A stretch of DNA of 7,806 nucleotides from Pseudomonadota bacterium (GTDB lineage: Bacteria; Desulfobacterota; DSM-4660; Desulfatiglandales; B25-G16), in contig DAOVRY010000024.1 of the NCBI GenBank assembly GCA_030633645.1, positions 1 through 7,806 of the forward strand. Direction: 5' to 3'. Shown one piece after another: positions 1 through 5,819 of this stretch. The translations under genes and the position numbers were made by a program. Position 1 is the first letter of the stretch. Every line of letters starts with the position of its first letter. The notes beneath the pieces were generated by a model, which was not told where the DNA came from, made no database searches, and worked only from the letters and a program-made list of their open reading frames with translations.

Positions 1-52
1 CCTTAGAATCATAGGCTCCATCTATATAAACCATTTTGAAACGCCCACTCAT
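1..52 (-). pseudogene. Possible DDE (IS4-type) transposase fragment at the window edge
   Basis: The minus strand from position 52 leftward reads MSGRFKMVYIDGAYDSK and runs off the window. The DGAYDS motif preceded by hydrophobic residues resembles the stretch around the second catalytic aspartate of IS4/IS5-type DDE transposases. A TAG stop lies immediately upstream of the ATG in the same frame, and no convincing ribosome binding site is present. A decayed or frameshifted transposase is therefore more likely than an intact gene start. Only 17 residues are visible, so this rests on one short motif; it could equally be the start of an unrelated gene leaving the window. Confidence 0.3.
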
Positions 53-119
53 CTAAACTATGTGGGGCATAATCCAAAAAAAAGATACCCATACCCTGCA
101 AGAAGCTTAAAAACCAATA

Positions 120-150
120 GGTTAGATTTCACTATGACGTGAGACTAACC
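120..150 (+). promoter_or_regulatory. Hairpin in the leader of the CysM/CysRS fusion gene
   Basis: GGTTAG (120-125) pairs with CTAACC (145-150). After one bulged A, TTTCAC (127-132) pairs with GTGAGA (139-144) with one G-T wobble, leaving a 6-nt loop. The structure ends 19 bp before the ATG at 170. It may be an operator or an RNA hairpin controlling the fusion gene. No T-tract follows it, so it is not a typical intrinsic terminator. The rest of 53-169 holds no recognisable gene. A weak promoter-like pair, TTGAAA (36-41) and TATGTG (59-64), has 17-bp spacing. Confidence 0.4.
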
Positions 151-169
151 ATCTCAAAGGCCCAAAACA

Positions 170-2488
170 ATGGTGAGCAAGACATACAACAACATACTCG
201 ATACAATTGGAAATACCCCTATTGTGCCTATACGGCATCTTAACAGTAAGGACAAGGTTACCGTAGTTGCCAAACTTGAGTCTTTCAATCCTGGGGGGTC
301 AATCAAAGACAGGATAGCCCTCTCCATGATTGAAGAGGCAGAGAACAGTGGCCACTTAACCAAGGATAAAGTCATTGTTGAGGCCACGAGCGGTAACACC
401 GGAATAGGCCTTGCCCTTGTGGCTGCTATTAAGGGTTACCGGGTGTTGCTCACCATGTCTGATTCAGTGAGTGAGGAAAGGAAGAGAATTCTAAAGGCAC
501 TAGGGGCAGATCTCAGGTATACCTCCTCCCGTCTCGGCACCGATGGTGCTATTGAAGAGGTGTATAGTCTGGTCAGAGAAGAGCCAGACAAATACTGGCT
601 GGCAGACCAATTCAACAATGAAAGCAACTGGAAGGCCCATTATGACGGAACTGCCCTTGAGATTTGGGAACAGACTGAAGGAAAAGTAACCATGGTGGTG
701 ACTGCTATGGGCACTACCGGCACGGCAATGGGTGTTTCCAGAAAACTCAAGGAACTCAATCCAAGAATCGAGGTAGTCGGGGTCGAACCGTATCTGGGTC
801 ATAGTATCCAGGGAATGAAAAATATGAAGGAATCTTATCAACCTGAAATATTCGATAAGAACCTCCTGGATCGCATTGTCTATATTGAAGATGCAGAGGC
901 CTTTGAGATGACACGGCGGCTTGCCAAGGAAGAGGGGATATTCGCGGGCATGAGTTCTGGAGCAGCCATGGCCGCTGCTCTCAAAATAGCTCAGGAAATA
1001 GAACAAGGTCTGCTCGTAGTAATTTTGCCTGACGGTGGAGAACGATACCTGAGTACCACGCTCTTTATGGACAGAAAGAAGACTGGCATCATCCTCTTCA
1101 ATACCATGACCAGGCAAAAAGATGCCTTTATGCCCATCAAAGACAACACAGTGTCTATATATTCATGTGGACCAACCGTATCAAGATTCATCGGCCTTGC
1201 CGGTTGCAGGAGGTACGGGGTCGCTGATCTATTGAGACGGTACCTTGAGTTCAAGGGTTTTACGGTAACCCACATCATCAACATAACCGACCTGGATGAC
1301 AGGACAATTCAGGGAGCCGAGGCTGCAGGTGAGGACGTAAAAACCTTTACCGAGAAATATTACAGAGAATTCTTGAACGATATGGATGCCCTCAGAATCA
1401 AAAGAGCAACCAGTTACCCTTTGGTTAGTCAACATGTTGAGGAAATGATAGATATCACTCAAAGACTCTTAGAAAAGGGCTTTGCCTATGAGCGGTTACG
1501 CTCTGTGTATTTCGACATTTCCCGGTTTCAGCACTATGGTAAACTTTCCAGGGTTGATTTAGATAAAATGAGGGTCGGGAAAACAGTGGATCTTGATAAC
1601 TATGACAAAGACAACCCACGAGACTTTACCCTGCTTAAGAGGTCAACATTGCATGAGCTCAAAAGAGGAATCTTCTTTCCCACGAAGTGGGGCAATGTCC
1701 GACCCAGCTGGCACATAGAGTGTGCTGCCGTGGCCATGAAATCCTTTGGGGAGACCTTTGACATACAGACCGGGAGTATGGACCTCATCTTTCCACACCA
1801 TGAAAATGATATAGCTATATCAGAGGCCCTTACTGGCAAGCCATTAGCTAACTACTGGGTTCACAATGAACTGGTAAAAGAAAAAAACCATCCTGAAATA
1901 CCCCAAGAAAGGGCGCTCACCCTCAGAGACGTCTTCAATAGGGGATATACCGGAAGGGAAGTGCGATTCTGGCTCGTCAGTATGCACTATCGCAAGGCAA
2001 TGGATTTTTCATGGTCAAAGCTTGATGTGGCAAAAAAAACAGTGTCCCGGCTAGACAGGTTCGTTGACAAACTCCGCACCTGCCAAAAAGGCCCGGTCAT
2101 AGGTGAAATTGATCAATTGATCTATGATCTCAAACAGAAGTTTGTAGGGGCAATGGATGACGATCTGAATATCTCGCAGGCCCTGGCAGCACTCTTTGAC
2201 TTTATCCACAGCATCAATCGTATCATGGATTTTCAGGGTTTAGATCTCTCGGATCGCACAAAGATTGAGGATGTTCTCTCCGGGCTTAACTCAGTGCTCA
2301 TGATCATGGATCTGACAGAACCAGAATCTTCTTACCAAATAGAGGAATTAATAAGGGAAAGGGCTGCCGCTCGGCAGAAAAAGGATTGGGCACGGGCTGA
2401 TCACTTGAGAGATGAGCTCAAAAAACTAAGGGTTGAGGTGACTGACACAAAAGATGGGACAACCTGGCGAAGAATTAAAGAAACGTGA
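170..2488 (+). CDS. cysM-cysS: Fusion protein: CysM-type cysteine synthase plus cysteinyl-tRNA synthetase-like domain lacking HIGH and KMSKS
   Basis: 772 residues, two full-length enzyme halves joined with almost no linker. Residues 5-297 are a fold-type II PLP enzyme of the cysteine synthase B (CysM) type: TIGNTPIV near 12-19, PLP lysine K46 in NPGGSIKDR, SGNTG 74-78, phosphate loop MGTTGT 180-184 (the CysM form), GMSSGAA 260-266, PDGGERYLST 287-296. Expected reaction: O-acetyl- or O-phosphoserine plus sulfide or thiosulfate to cysteine or S-sulfocysteine. Residues 306-772 match class I cysteinyl-tRNA synthetase end to end: CGPTV 333-337, NITDLDD 371-377, WHIEC 514-518, FPHHEN 541-546, and the C-terminal helical domain ending GTTWRR. 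The zinc ligands are C333, C518, H543 and D547 (usually Glu). HIGH aligns without gaps to GLAG 342-345, and the KMSKS region (about 571-581) carries no such motif. Aminoacylation is therefore doubtful. The ATG at 170 fits the normal CysM start; AAAGG at 156-160 is a weak ribosome site. A standalone CysRS is expected elsewhere. Confidence 0.9.
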   Translation: MVSKTYNNILDTIGNTPIVPIRHLNSKDKVTVVAKLESFNPGGSIKDRIALSMIEEAENSGHLTKDKVIVEATSGNTGIGLALVAAIKGYRVLLTMSDSVSEERKRILKALGADLRYTSSRLGTDGAIEEVYSLVREEPDKYWLADQFNNESNWKAHYDGTALEIWEQTEGKVTMVVTAMGTTGTAMGVSRKLKELNPRIEVVGVEPYLGHSIQGMKNMKESYQPEIFDKNLLDRIVYIEDAEAFEMTRRLAKEEGIFAGMSSGAAMAAALKIAQEIEQGLLVVILPDGGERYLSTTLFMDRKKTGIILFNTMTRQKDAFMPIKDNTVSIYSCGPTVSRFIGLAGCRRYGVADLLRRYLEFKGFTVTHIINITDLDDRTIQGAEAAGEDVKTFTEKYYREFLNDMDALRIKRATSYPLVSQHVEEMIDITQRLLEKGFAYERLRSVYFDISRFQHYGKLSRVDLDKMRVGKTVDLDNYDKDNPRDFTLLKRSTLHELKRGIFFPTKWGNVRPSWHIECAAVAMKSFGETFDIQTGSMDLIFPHHENDIAISEALTGKPLANYWVHNELVKEKNHPEIPQERALTLRDVFNRGYTGREVRFWLVSMHYRKAMDFSWSKLDVAKKTVSRLDRFVDKLRTCQKGPVIGEIDQLIYDLKQKFVGAMDDDLNISQALAALFDFIHSINRIMDFQGLDLSDRTKIEDVLSGLNSVLMIMDLTEPESSYQIEELIRERAAARQKKDWARADHLRDELKKLRVEVTDTKDGTTWRRIKET

Positions 2489-2510
2489 TAAAGGAAAATA
2501 TGAAGTATGG

Positions 2511-2603
2511 TGGCGGAGAGAGAGGGATTCGAACCCTCGGTGGAACTTTCGCCCCACACTCACTTAGCAGGCGAGCGCCTTCAGCCAACTCGGCCATCTC
2601 TCC
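2511..2603 (-). tRNA. trnS-GCT: tRNA-Ser (anticodon GCT)
   Basis: On the minus strand the gene begins GGAGAGATGGCCGAG and ends TCTCTCC-G-CCA, giving a perfect 7-bp acceptor stem, a G discriminator and an encoded CCA (2511-2513). The anticodon loop reads CCTGCTAAG, so the anticodon is GCT (reads AGC/AGU). A long variable arm and the T stem GAGGG/CCCTC around TTCGAAT are typical of class II serine tRNA. It is convergent with the fusion gene, ending 22 bp from that gene's stop. No strong promoter is visible just upstream of it. It may share a transcript with the second tRNA-Ser 441 bp upstream on the same strand. Confidence 0.97.
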
Positions 2604-2606
2604 GCA

Positions 2607-2624
2607 ACCCCGCTAAAGCGGGGT
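2607..2624. repeat. Perfect GC-rich hairpin 3 bp from the tRNA-Ser(GCT) 5' end
   Basis: ACCCCGC (2607-2613) and GCGGGGT (2618-2624) form a 7-bp perfect stem with a TAAA loop. It sits immediately before the mature 5' end of the tRNA on the minus strand. It could act as a precursor 5'-leader hairpin or as a terminator-like element for transcripts arriving from the upstream tRNA-Ser. There is no T-tract on either strand, so its role is open. Confidence 0.5.
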
Positions 2625-2648
2625 ACTACTAGCTGGTAGCTCCTAGCC

Positions 2649-2878
2649 TATAGCATTATGTTTTAGGCTTGTTTCGGAATGATGCTATTTGCTTTACTAG
2701 GTTGTATACCTTGTCTTCAATGCTCTGATTTAAATCCTCATCAATATATTCATAGAGGGTTGCCAGATCAAATCCTGCAACGGTTTCATAGACAGATCTC
2801 ATTGATATACCCAAAAATCGGGCAAATTCAGTATCAGAATTGTCAGCCGATCCCTCAGCAATATAGCATCATAGTTTT
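2649..2878. repeat. Imperfect direct repeats bracketing the IVS-protein remnant
   Basis: TATAGCATTATGTTTT (2649-2664) and TATAGCATCATAGTTTT (2862-2878) match at 15 of 17 aligned columns, with one substitution and one gap. The open frame of the four-helix-bundle remnant starts inside the right copy and stops inside the left copy. An inverted related copy, ATGATGCTA, lies near 2680-2688. The arrangement could be a scar of insertion or of recombination that removed the 5' half of the gene. Confidence 0.45.
2656..2868 (-). pseudogene. C-terminal remnant of a four-helix-bundle (23S rRNA intervening-sequence / S23) protein
   Basis: The minus-strand frame directly after a TGA at 2869-2871 translates to 70 residues beginning CYIAEGSADNSDTEFARFL. 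The motif IAEGS..NSD.EF.RFL followed by the RSVYET region is characteristic of the 23S rRNA-intervening-sequence / four-helix-bundle family. Members are normally about 115-130 residues. The first 45-50, including the usual SIPSN before IAEG, are absent. The only internal ATG falls after the diagnostic motif. The stop is at 2656-2658. I read this as a truncated relic and not as an expressed gene. Such genes occur both inside 23S rRNA genes and as orphans; no rRNA sequence is visible here. The family call is fairly secure, the pseudogene status likely. Confidence 0.7.
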
Positions 2879-2901
2879 CCAGACACAAGTCAAAGGCCAA
2901 A

Positions 2902-3031
2902 AGCCAATGATGAAATTTAACATAATTAAGCTACTAGCGGGATTACTATTTGCTGTTATGTTTTTACAGGCTGTTGTGGAAAACCTCTTTGCTAAGAGCT
3001 AATTGCTACCAGCCACAGGTGAAATTTAACA
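2902..3031. repeat. 21-bp imperfect direct repeat with 109-bp period
   Basis: 2902-2922 and 3011-3031 match at 18 of 21 positions. The shared core is TGAAATTTAACA (2911-2922 and 3020-3031), identical over 12 bp. The right copy forms one arm of the inverted repeat next to tRNA-Ser(TGA). The left copy overlaps the start of the small hydrophobic reading frame at 2907. Confidence 0.55.
2907..3002 (+). CDS. Possible 31-residue single-span membrane peptide
   Basis: An ATG-initiated frame encodes 31 residues: a lysine-containing N-terminus (MMKFNIIK), a hydrophobic stretch from about residue 9 to 23 (LLAGLLFAVMFLQAVV), and a short polar tail ending FAKS. This is the layout of a small membrane protein. 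The only ribosome-site candidate is AAAGG about 10 nt upstream. The surrounding DNA is repeat-rich and the start overlaps a repeat copy, so this may be a chance frame. I do not recognise a family. Confidence 0.25.
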   Translation: MMKFNIIKLLAGLLFAVMFLQAVVENLFAKS

Positions 3032-3043
3032 GCGTTAAATTTC
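3021..3043. repeat. Perfect 10-bp inverted repeat abutting the 3' end of tRNA-Ser(TGA)
   Basis: GAAATTTAAC (3021-3030) and GTTAAATTTC (3034-3043) are perfect reverse complements separated by AGC. The structure lies one base beyond the encoded CCA of the tRNA. In its transcript this would be an immediate 3' trailer hairpin. It is A/T-rich with no following T-run, so it is a weak terminator at best; it may instead guide 3' processing. Confidence 0.5.
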
Positions 3044-3044
3044 C

Positions 3045-3132
3045 TGGCGGAGGGAGTAGGATTCGAACCCACGGTCCCTTTCGGGACAACGGTTTTCAAG
3101 ACCGCCTCCTTCGACCACTCGGACATCCCTCC
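3045..3132 (-). tRNA. trnS-TGA: tRNA-Ser (anticodon TGA)
   Basis: The minus strand begins GGAGGGATGTCCGAG and ends TCCCTCC-G-CCA: perfect 7-bp acceptor stem, G discriminator, encoded CCA at 3045-3047. The anticodon stem-loop reads CGGTCTTGAAAACCG, giving anticodon TGA (reads UCA and related codons). A hairpin variable arm (GTCCCGAAAGGGAC) marks it as class II. The T stem has one G-T pair. A strong sigma70-like promoter sits 10 bp upstream. Confidence 0.97.
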
Positions 3133-3142
3133 ACTTTCTTAT

Positions 3143-3171
3143 TTTATAGCATAACAGAAAAAACCCGTCAA
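3143..3171 (-). promoter_or_regulatory. Sigma70 promoter of tRNA-Ser(TGA)
   Basis: Read on the minus strand: -35 TTGACG (3166-3171), 17-bp spacer, -10 TATAAA (3143-3148), each 5 of 6 to consensus. The -10 box ends 10 bp before the mature tRNA 5' end at 3132, giving a short leader typical of tRNA genes. This is the best-matching promoter in the window. Confidence 0.75.
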
Positions 3172-3277
3172 AAAATTTCCTGCGCAACAAAGCCCCGAAT
3201 AAATACCCCACGTGCTTTCATCAGTGCCAAATCCCGGGGATTTGTTTCAAATAATTCTCCTTGACTTCTAACAAAGA

Positions 3278-3303
3278 TTAATATTAGTTAATATTGATCA
3301 ATA
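3278..3303 (+). promoter_or_regulatory. Operator-like repeats before the HTH/RadC-N/dehydratase operon
   Basis: TTAATATT occurs twice exactly 10 bp apart (3278-3285 and 3288-3295). The second copy runs into the perfect 12-bp palindrome TATTGATCAATA (3292-3303). A TTGACT (3261-3266) lies just upstream, and TTGATC inside the palindrome plus TAATAC (3318-3323, 18-bp spacing) is a weak promoter candidate. One-turn-spaced repeats next to a palindrome suggest a protein binding site, possibly for the HTH protein encoded 36 bp downstream. The target protein is inference. Confidence 0.4.
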
Positions 3304-3338
3304 GAAATGATACATAATAATACTGTGGAATCCTGGAA

Positions 3339-3509
3339 ATGGAAGAACTCATTACCCTTGAAGAACTTTCAAGGTATCTGAAAATAAGCAAGCCCACTTT
3401 ATATAAGATGGTGGAAAGGGGTAAAATCCCGGCCCTGAAAATAGCCAGCCAATGGCGCTTTAAAAAAGAAGATATTGGCAGGTGGGTAGAAAAACAGAGA
3501 AAAAATTGA
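3339..3509 (+). CDS. Small excisionase/MerR-like helix-turn-helix DNA-binding protein
   Basis: 56 residues, essentially only a winged HTH_17-type domain: LITLEELSRYLKISKPTLYKMVERGKIPALKIASQWRF is the pattern of the family (recognition helix around 18-28, then the IPA.KI...WRF wing near 30-41), followed by a helix ending WVEKQRKN. It probably binds DNA. There is no effector or enzyme domain, so it could be an autoregulator of this operon or an orphan excisionase-like factor. The stop at 3507-3509 is 16 bp before the next start, so the genes are probably co-transcribed. The ribosome site is weak (GTGGA at 3326-3330). No integrase or attachment site is visible, which argues against a phage role here. 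Confidence 0.8.
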   Translation: MEELITLEELSRYLKISKPTLYKMVERGKIPALKIASQWRFKKEDIGRWVEKQRKN

Positions 3510-3525
3510 ACTTGGGGGTCAAAAG

Positions 3526-3846
3526 ATGAATTCGGCAACTCAAACGTGGCGGCATCCTGGAGGTAAACTCAGGGAACTCGGGCCAGAAAGCCTTTCAGAC
3601 ACCGAGCTTCTCGCTATTTTGATTTCTTCTGGTCTTAAAGGCAAGCCTGCTGAAAAGATTGCGGAAGAGATCCTCGCCAACTTCGGCTCCTTCAAGGGAA
3701 TGGCAAACCAGCCTCTGGAAAAATTCTTAGCATTTAAGGGGATCTCGGACGTCAAAATTATCCGAATTGCCGCAGCTTTTGAAATTGCACGCCGCCTGTC
3801 AAAGGAAGGGTCAATCCATAACGATCCAGGGTTGAATGACAAATGA
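3526..3846 (+). CDS. RadC N-terminal (UPF0758-N) domain protein lacking the JAB/MPN catalytic domain
   Basis: 106 residues corresponding to the helical N-terminal domain of RadC/UPF0758: KLRELGPESLSDTELLAILI (14-33), KGKPAEKIAEEIL (38-50), FGS (53-55), and a helix-hairpin-helix-like FKGISDVKIIRIAAAFEIARRL (70-91). Full RadC proteins are about 220 residues, with an HxH..D metalloprotease-like domain after this point. Here the protein ends soon after the helical domain and runs into the next gene, overlapping it by 11 bp. GGGGG about 7 nt before the ATG serves as ribosome site. HhH domains bind DNA non-specifically, so a DNA-associated role is plausible; function is unproven even for full RadC. 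It is either a stable stand-alone domain or a truncation. The intact frame and translational coupling favour the former. Confidence 0.8.
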   Translation: MNSATQTWRHPGGKLRELGPESLSDTELLAILISSGLKGKPAEKIAEEILANFGSFKGMANQPLEKFLAFKGISDVKIIRIAAAFEIARRLSKEGSIHNDPGLNDK

Positions 3847-4804
3847 ACCAACGATAAAAGAGGTGAGAGAGGCTGCTGAAAGAATCAAGCCCTTTGTGCA
3901 TTGCACCCCTGTTCTCACGTGTAGCAGTCTTAACCGGATGTGCGAAGCGGAGATATTCTTTAAGTGTGAAAACTTTCAGAAGGCCGGCGCCTTTAAAATC
4001 CGTGGGGCAACCAATGCGGTTTTCACCCTTACAAACGAAAAGGCTTTGCATGGGGTGGCCACACACTCATCAGGCAATCACGGGGCCGCTCTGGCCCTTG
4101 CTGCCCGCTGGCGAGGGATTAAGCCATATGTGGTGATGCCTGAAAACGCCCCCCAGGTAAAACGGGGTGCCGTGGCTGGGTATGGTGCCGAGATCGTTTT
4201 CTGCAAACCAACCCTCGCGGCACGTGAGGAGAGTTTAGCTACCGTAGTAGACCATACCGGTGCTGTTTTTATCCATCCCTATAACGATTACCGGGTCATT
4301 TCTGGTCAGGGAACTGCTGCACTGGAACTCTGCCAAGAGGTTCCAGAGCTTGATATCGTAATTACCCCGGTGGGCGGAGGTGGTTTGTTGAGCGGAACCG
4401 CTCTTGCGGTTTCCGCACTTTCACCAAAGACCCAGGTGATTGCTGCGGAACCCAAAAGGGCCGACGATGCATATCGTTCTTTTCACGCTGGAATAATCAT
4501 TCCTTCAGATAATCCTGATACCATAGCAGATGGACTCCGCACATCCCTTGGTGACCTCACGTTTCCTCTCATAAGAAAATACGTCAGAGATATCGTTACC
4601 GTGAGTGAAGAAGGTATAGTTACGGCAATGCGCCTCATTTGGGAGAGGATGAAGATAATCGTGGAGCCTTCAGCCGCAGTAACCCTCGGGGCATTGTTGA
4701 CAAAAGCCCCTCAGTTCTCCGGGAAACGCATTGGAGTCATTCTTTCGGGGGGAAACGTGGACTTAGCACATCTTCCCTGGATTGAAAAAACAGTAGAACA
4801 ATAG
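3836..4804 (+). CDS. PLP-dependent serine/threonine dehydratase, serine racemase-like
   Basis: 322-residue fold-type II PLP enzyme without a C-terminal ACT regulatory domain, so not a biosynthetic, isoleucine-inhibited IlvA. Motifs: PLP lysine K54 in FQKAGAFKIRGA (47-58), HSSGNHG 77-83, phosphate loop VGGGGLLSG 179-187, SGGN 304-307. E205, A209 and D211 in EPKRADD match the divalent-metal site of eukaryotic serine racemase, and S79 matches its catalytic re-face serine. Likely reactions are deamination of serine/threonine to pyruvate/2-oxobutyrate with ammonia, or racemisation of serine; threo-3-hydroxyaspartate lyase is an alternative. Start: the ATG overlaps the RadC-N stop codon region (11-bp overlap), with AGGG 5 bp upstream, indicating translational coupling. 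It ends 43 bp from the convergent fmt, with no clear terminator between them. Confidence 0.88.
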   Translation: MTNEPTIKEVREAAERIKPFVHCTPVLTCSSLNRMCEAEIFFKCENFQKAGAFKIRGATNAVFTLTNEKALHGVATHSSGNHGAALALAARWRGIKPYVVMPENAPQVKRGAVAGYGAEIVFCKPTLAAREESLATVVDHTGAVFIHPYNDYRVISGQGTAALELCQEVPELDIVITPVGGGGLLSGTALAVSALSPKTQVIAAEPKRADDAYRSFHAGIIIPSDNPDTIADGLRTSLGDLTFPLIRKYVRDIVTVSEEGIVTAMRLIWERMKIIVEPSAAVTLGALLTKAPQFSGKRIGVILSGGNVDLAHLPWIEKTVEQ

Positions 4805-4847
4805 AAAGGCCCTGCATGTATCGTAAGGGGGGCAAACCTAATTATCA

Positions 4848-5819
4848 CTAGTTGCCTAAAATGCTTCCTGAGCTTAACTGGCTCCCCCTCAAAAATTCCT
4901 GAACAGGGAGTCGTTTCTTACCGGGTGCCTGTATCTCTCTAATAATTACTGAGCCCTTTCCGGTCTCTATCTCAATGCCTCTCTCCGTCAAACCCCTTAT
5001 CCGGCCTGGCACTAAACCTGTTTGCGTAGCATGTGCAACAGAACACCTGTAGAGTTTCAGCATTGTTTTATTATAGTAAGTAAAGGCCCCTGGCCAGGGA
5101 TCCAAACCCCTAACTAACCCGCAGACACGTTCAGCCGGCCATGACCAGTCTAACATGCCGTGCTCCTTGGTAAGCTTTGAGGTATAGGTAGCAAGAGAAT
5201 CATCCTGTTTTTTCTTCTTAATGCTCCCTTGAGCCAGCCCCTCCAGGGTCTTTATGAGCAATCCAGGTGCCAAAGATAAAAGCCTATCATGCAACTCACC
5301 TGCTGTCTCTCCCTCCAAGATATCCACCTTCTGTTGCAAAAGCATGGGCCCAGTATCCATACCCTCGTCCATAAACATGGTGGTAAGCCCTGTCTCCCTC
5401 TCGTTGTTGATAACGGCCCACTGAATTGGTGCTGAACCCCTATATCGAGGCAAAAGCGACGCATGAATATTGATTCCTCCCCGCTGTACTGATCTCAGTA
5501 CCTTACCAGGGATTATCTGCCCAAAGGCAACAACAACAAGAAGTTCAGGTTTTAGTGAAAGCAGGGTTTTCAAGAAGTCATCATCTAACCGCTCTGGCTG
5601 GAGTATTTTAAGGCTGCGTTCTTCGGCGAGCACCTTAGTAGGTGAAGGGGTCAATCTTCGGCCTCTGCCCTTTGGTCTGTCTGGCTGGGTGACTACAGCA
5701 ACGATGTCGTATCCTTCGTTTATGAGGGCCTCTAAGGCAGGAACAGCGAACTCAGGTGTGCCCATAAACATTATCTTGGGCCTAGACGGAAATAAGTCAT
5801 AAGATGCTTCCGTATCCAT
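4848..5819 (-). CDS. fmt: Methionyl-tRNA formyltransferase
   Basis: 323 residues, normal family length. It transfers a formyl group from 10-formyltetrahydrofolate to initiator Met-tRNA in the cytoplasm. Residues 15-25 KIMFMGTPEFA form the Rossmann start, the KGRGRRLTPSPTK loop (50-62) contacts the tRNA acceptor, and the catalytic core is N117, H119 (NIHASLLPRYRGSAPIQWA) and D155 (DEGMDTGP). The C-terminal OB-like tRNA-binding domain runs from about 222 to 323. The 14-residue extension before KIMF is slightly long. The start at 5819 is supported by AAAGGG about 6 nt upstream, and it overlaps def by 23 bp in another frame, consistent with translational coupling. M17 and M19 are less likely starts. 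Confidence 0.96.
   Translation of the reverse strand: MDTEASYDLFPSRPKIMFMGTPEFAVPALEALINEGYDIVAVVTQPDRPKGRGRRLTPSPTKVLAEERSLKILQPERLDDDFLKTLLSLKPELLVVVAFGQIIPGKVLRSVQRGGINIHASLLPRYRGSAPIQWAVINNERETGLTTMFMDEGMDTGPMLLQQKVDILEGETAGELHDRLLSLAPGLLIKTLEGLAQGSIKKKKQDDSLATYTSKLTKEHGMLDWSWPAERVCGLVRGLDPWPGAFTYYNKTMLKLYRCSVAHATQTGLVPGRIRGLTERGIEIETGKGSVIIREIQAPGKKRLPVQEFLRGSQLSSGSILGN

Noticed and set aside
500..1117. 205-residue minus-strand frame inside the fusion gene
   Set aside because: Antisense to strongly conserved PLP-domain coding sequence; no domain recognised.
1140..1240. Frameshift as the explanation for the missing HIGH motif
   Set aside because: The alignment from CGPTV to RRYL is ungapped with equal length, and neither alternative frame restores a HIGH-like sequence.
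2679..3002. 107-residue plus-strand frame opposite the IVS-protein remnant
   Set aside because: Its first two thirds is antisense to the recognisable four-helix-bundle fragment; only the last 31 codons look protein-like and are listed separately.
4805..4847. Bidirectional terminator between the convergent dehydratase and fmt genes
   Set aside because: Only a 4-bp GCCC/GGGC pairing with a long loop and no T-tract on either strand; not supportable.
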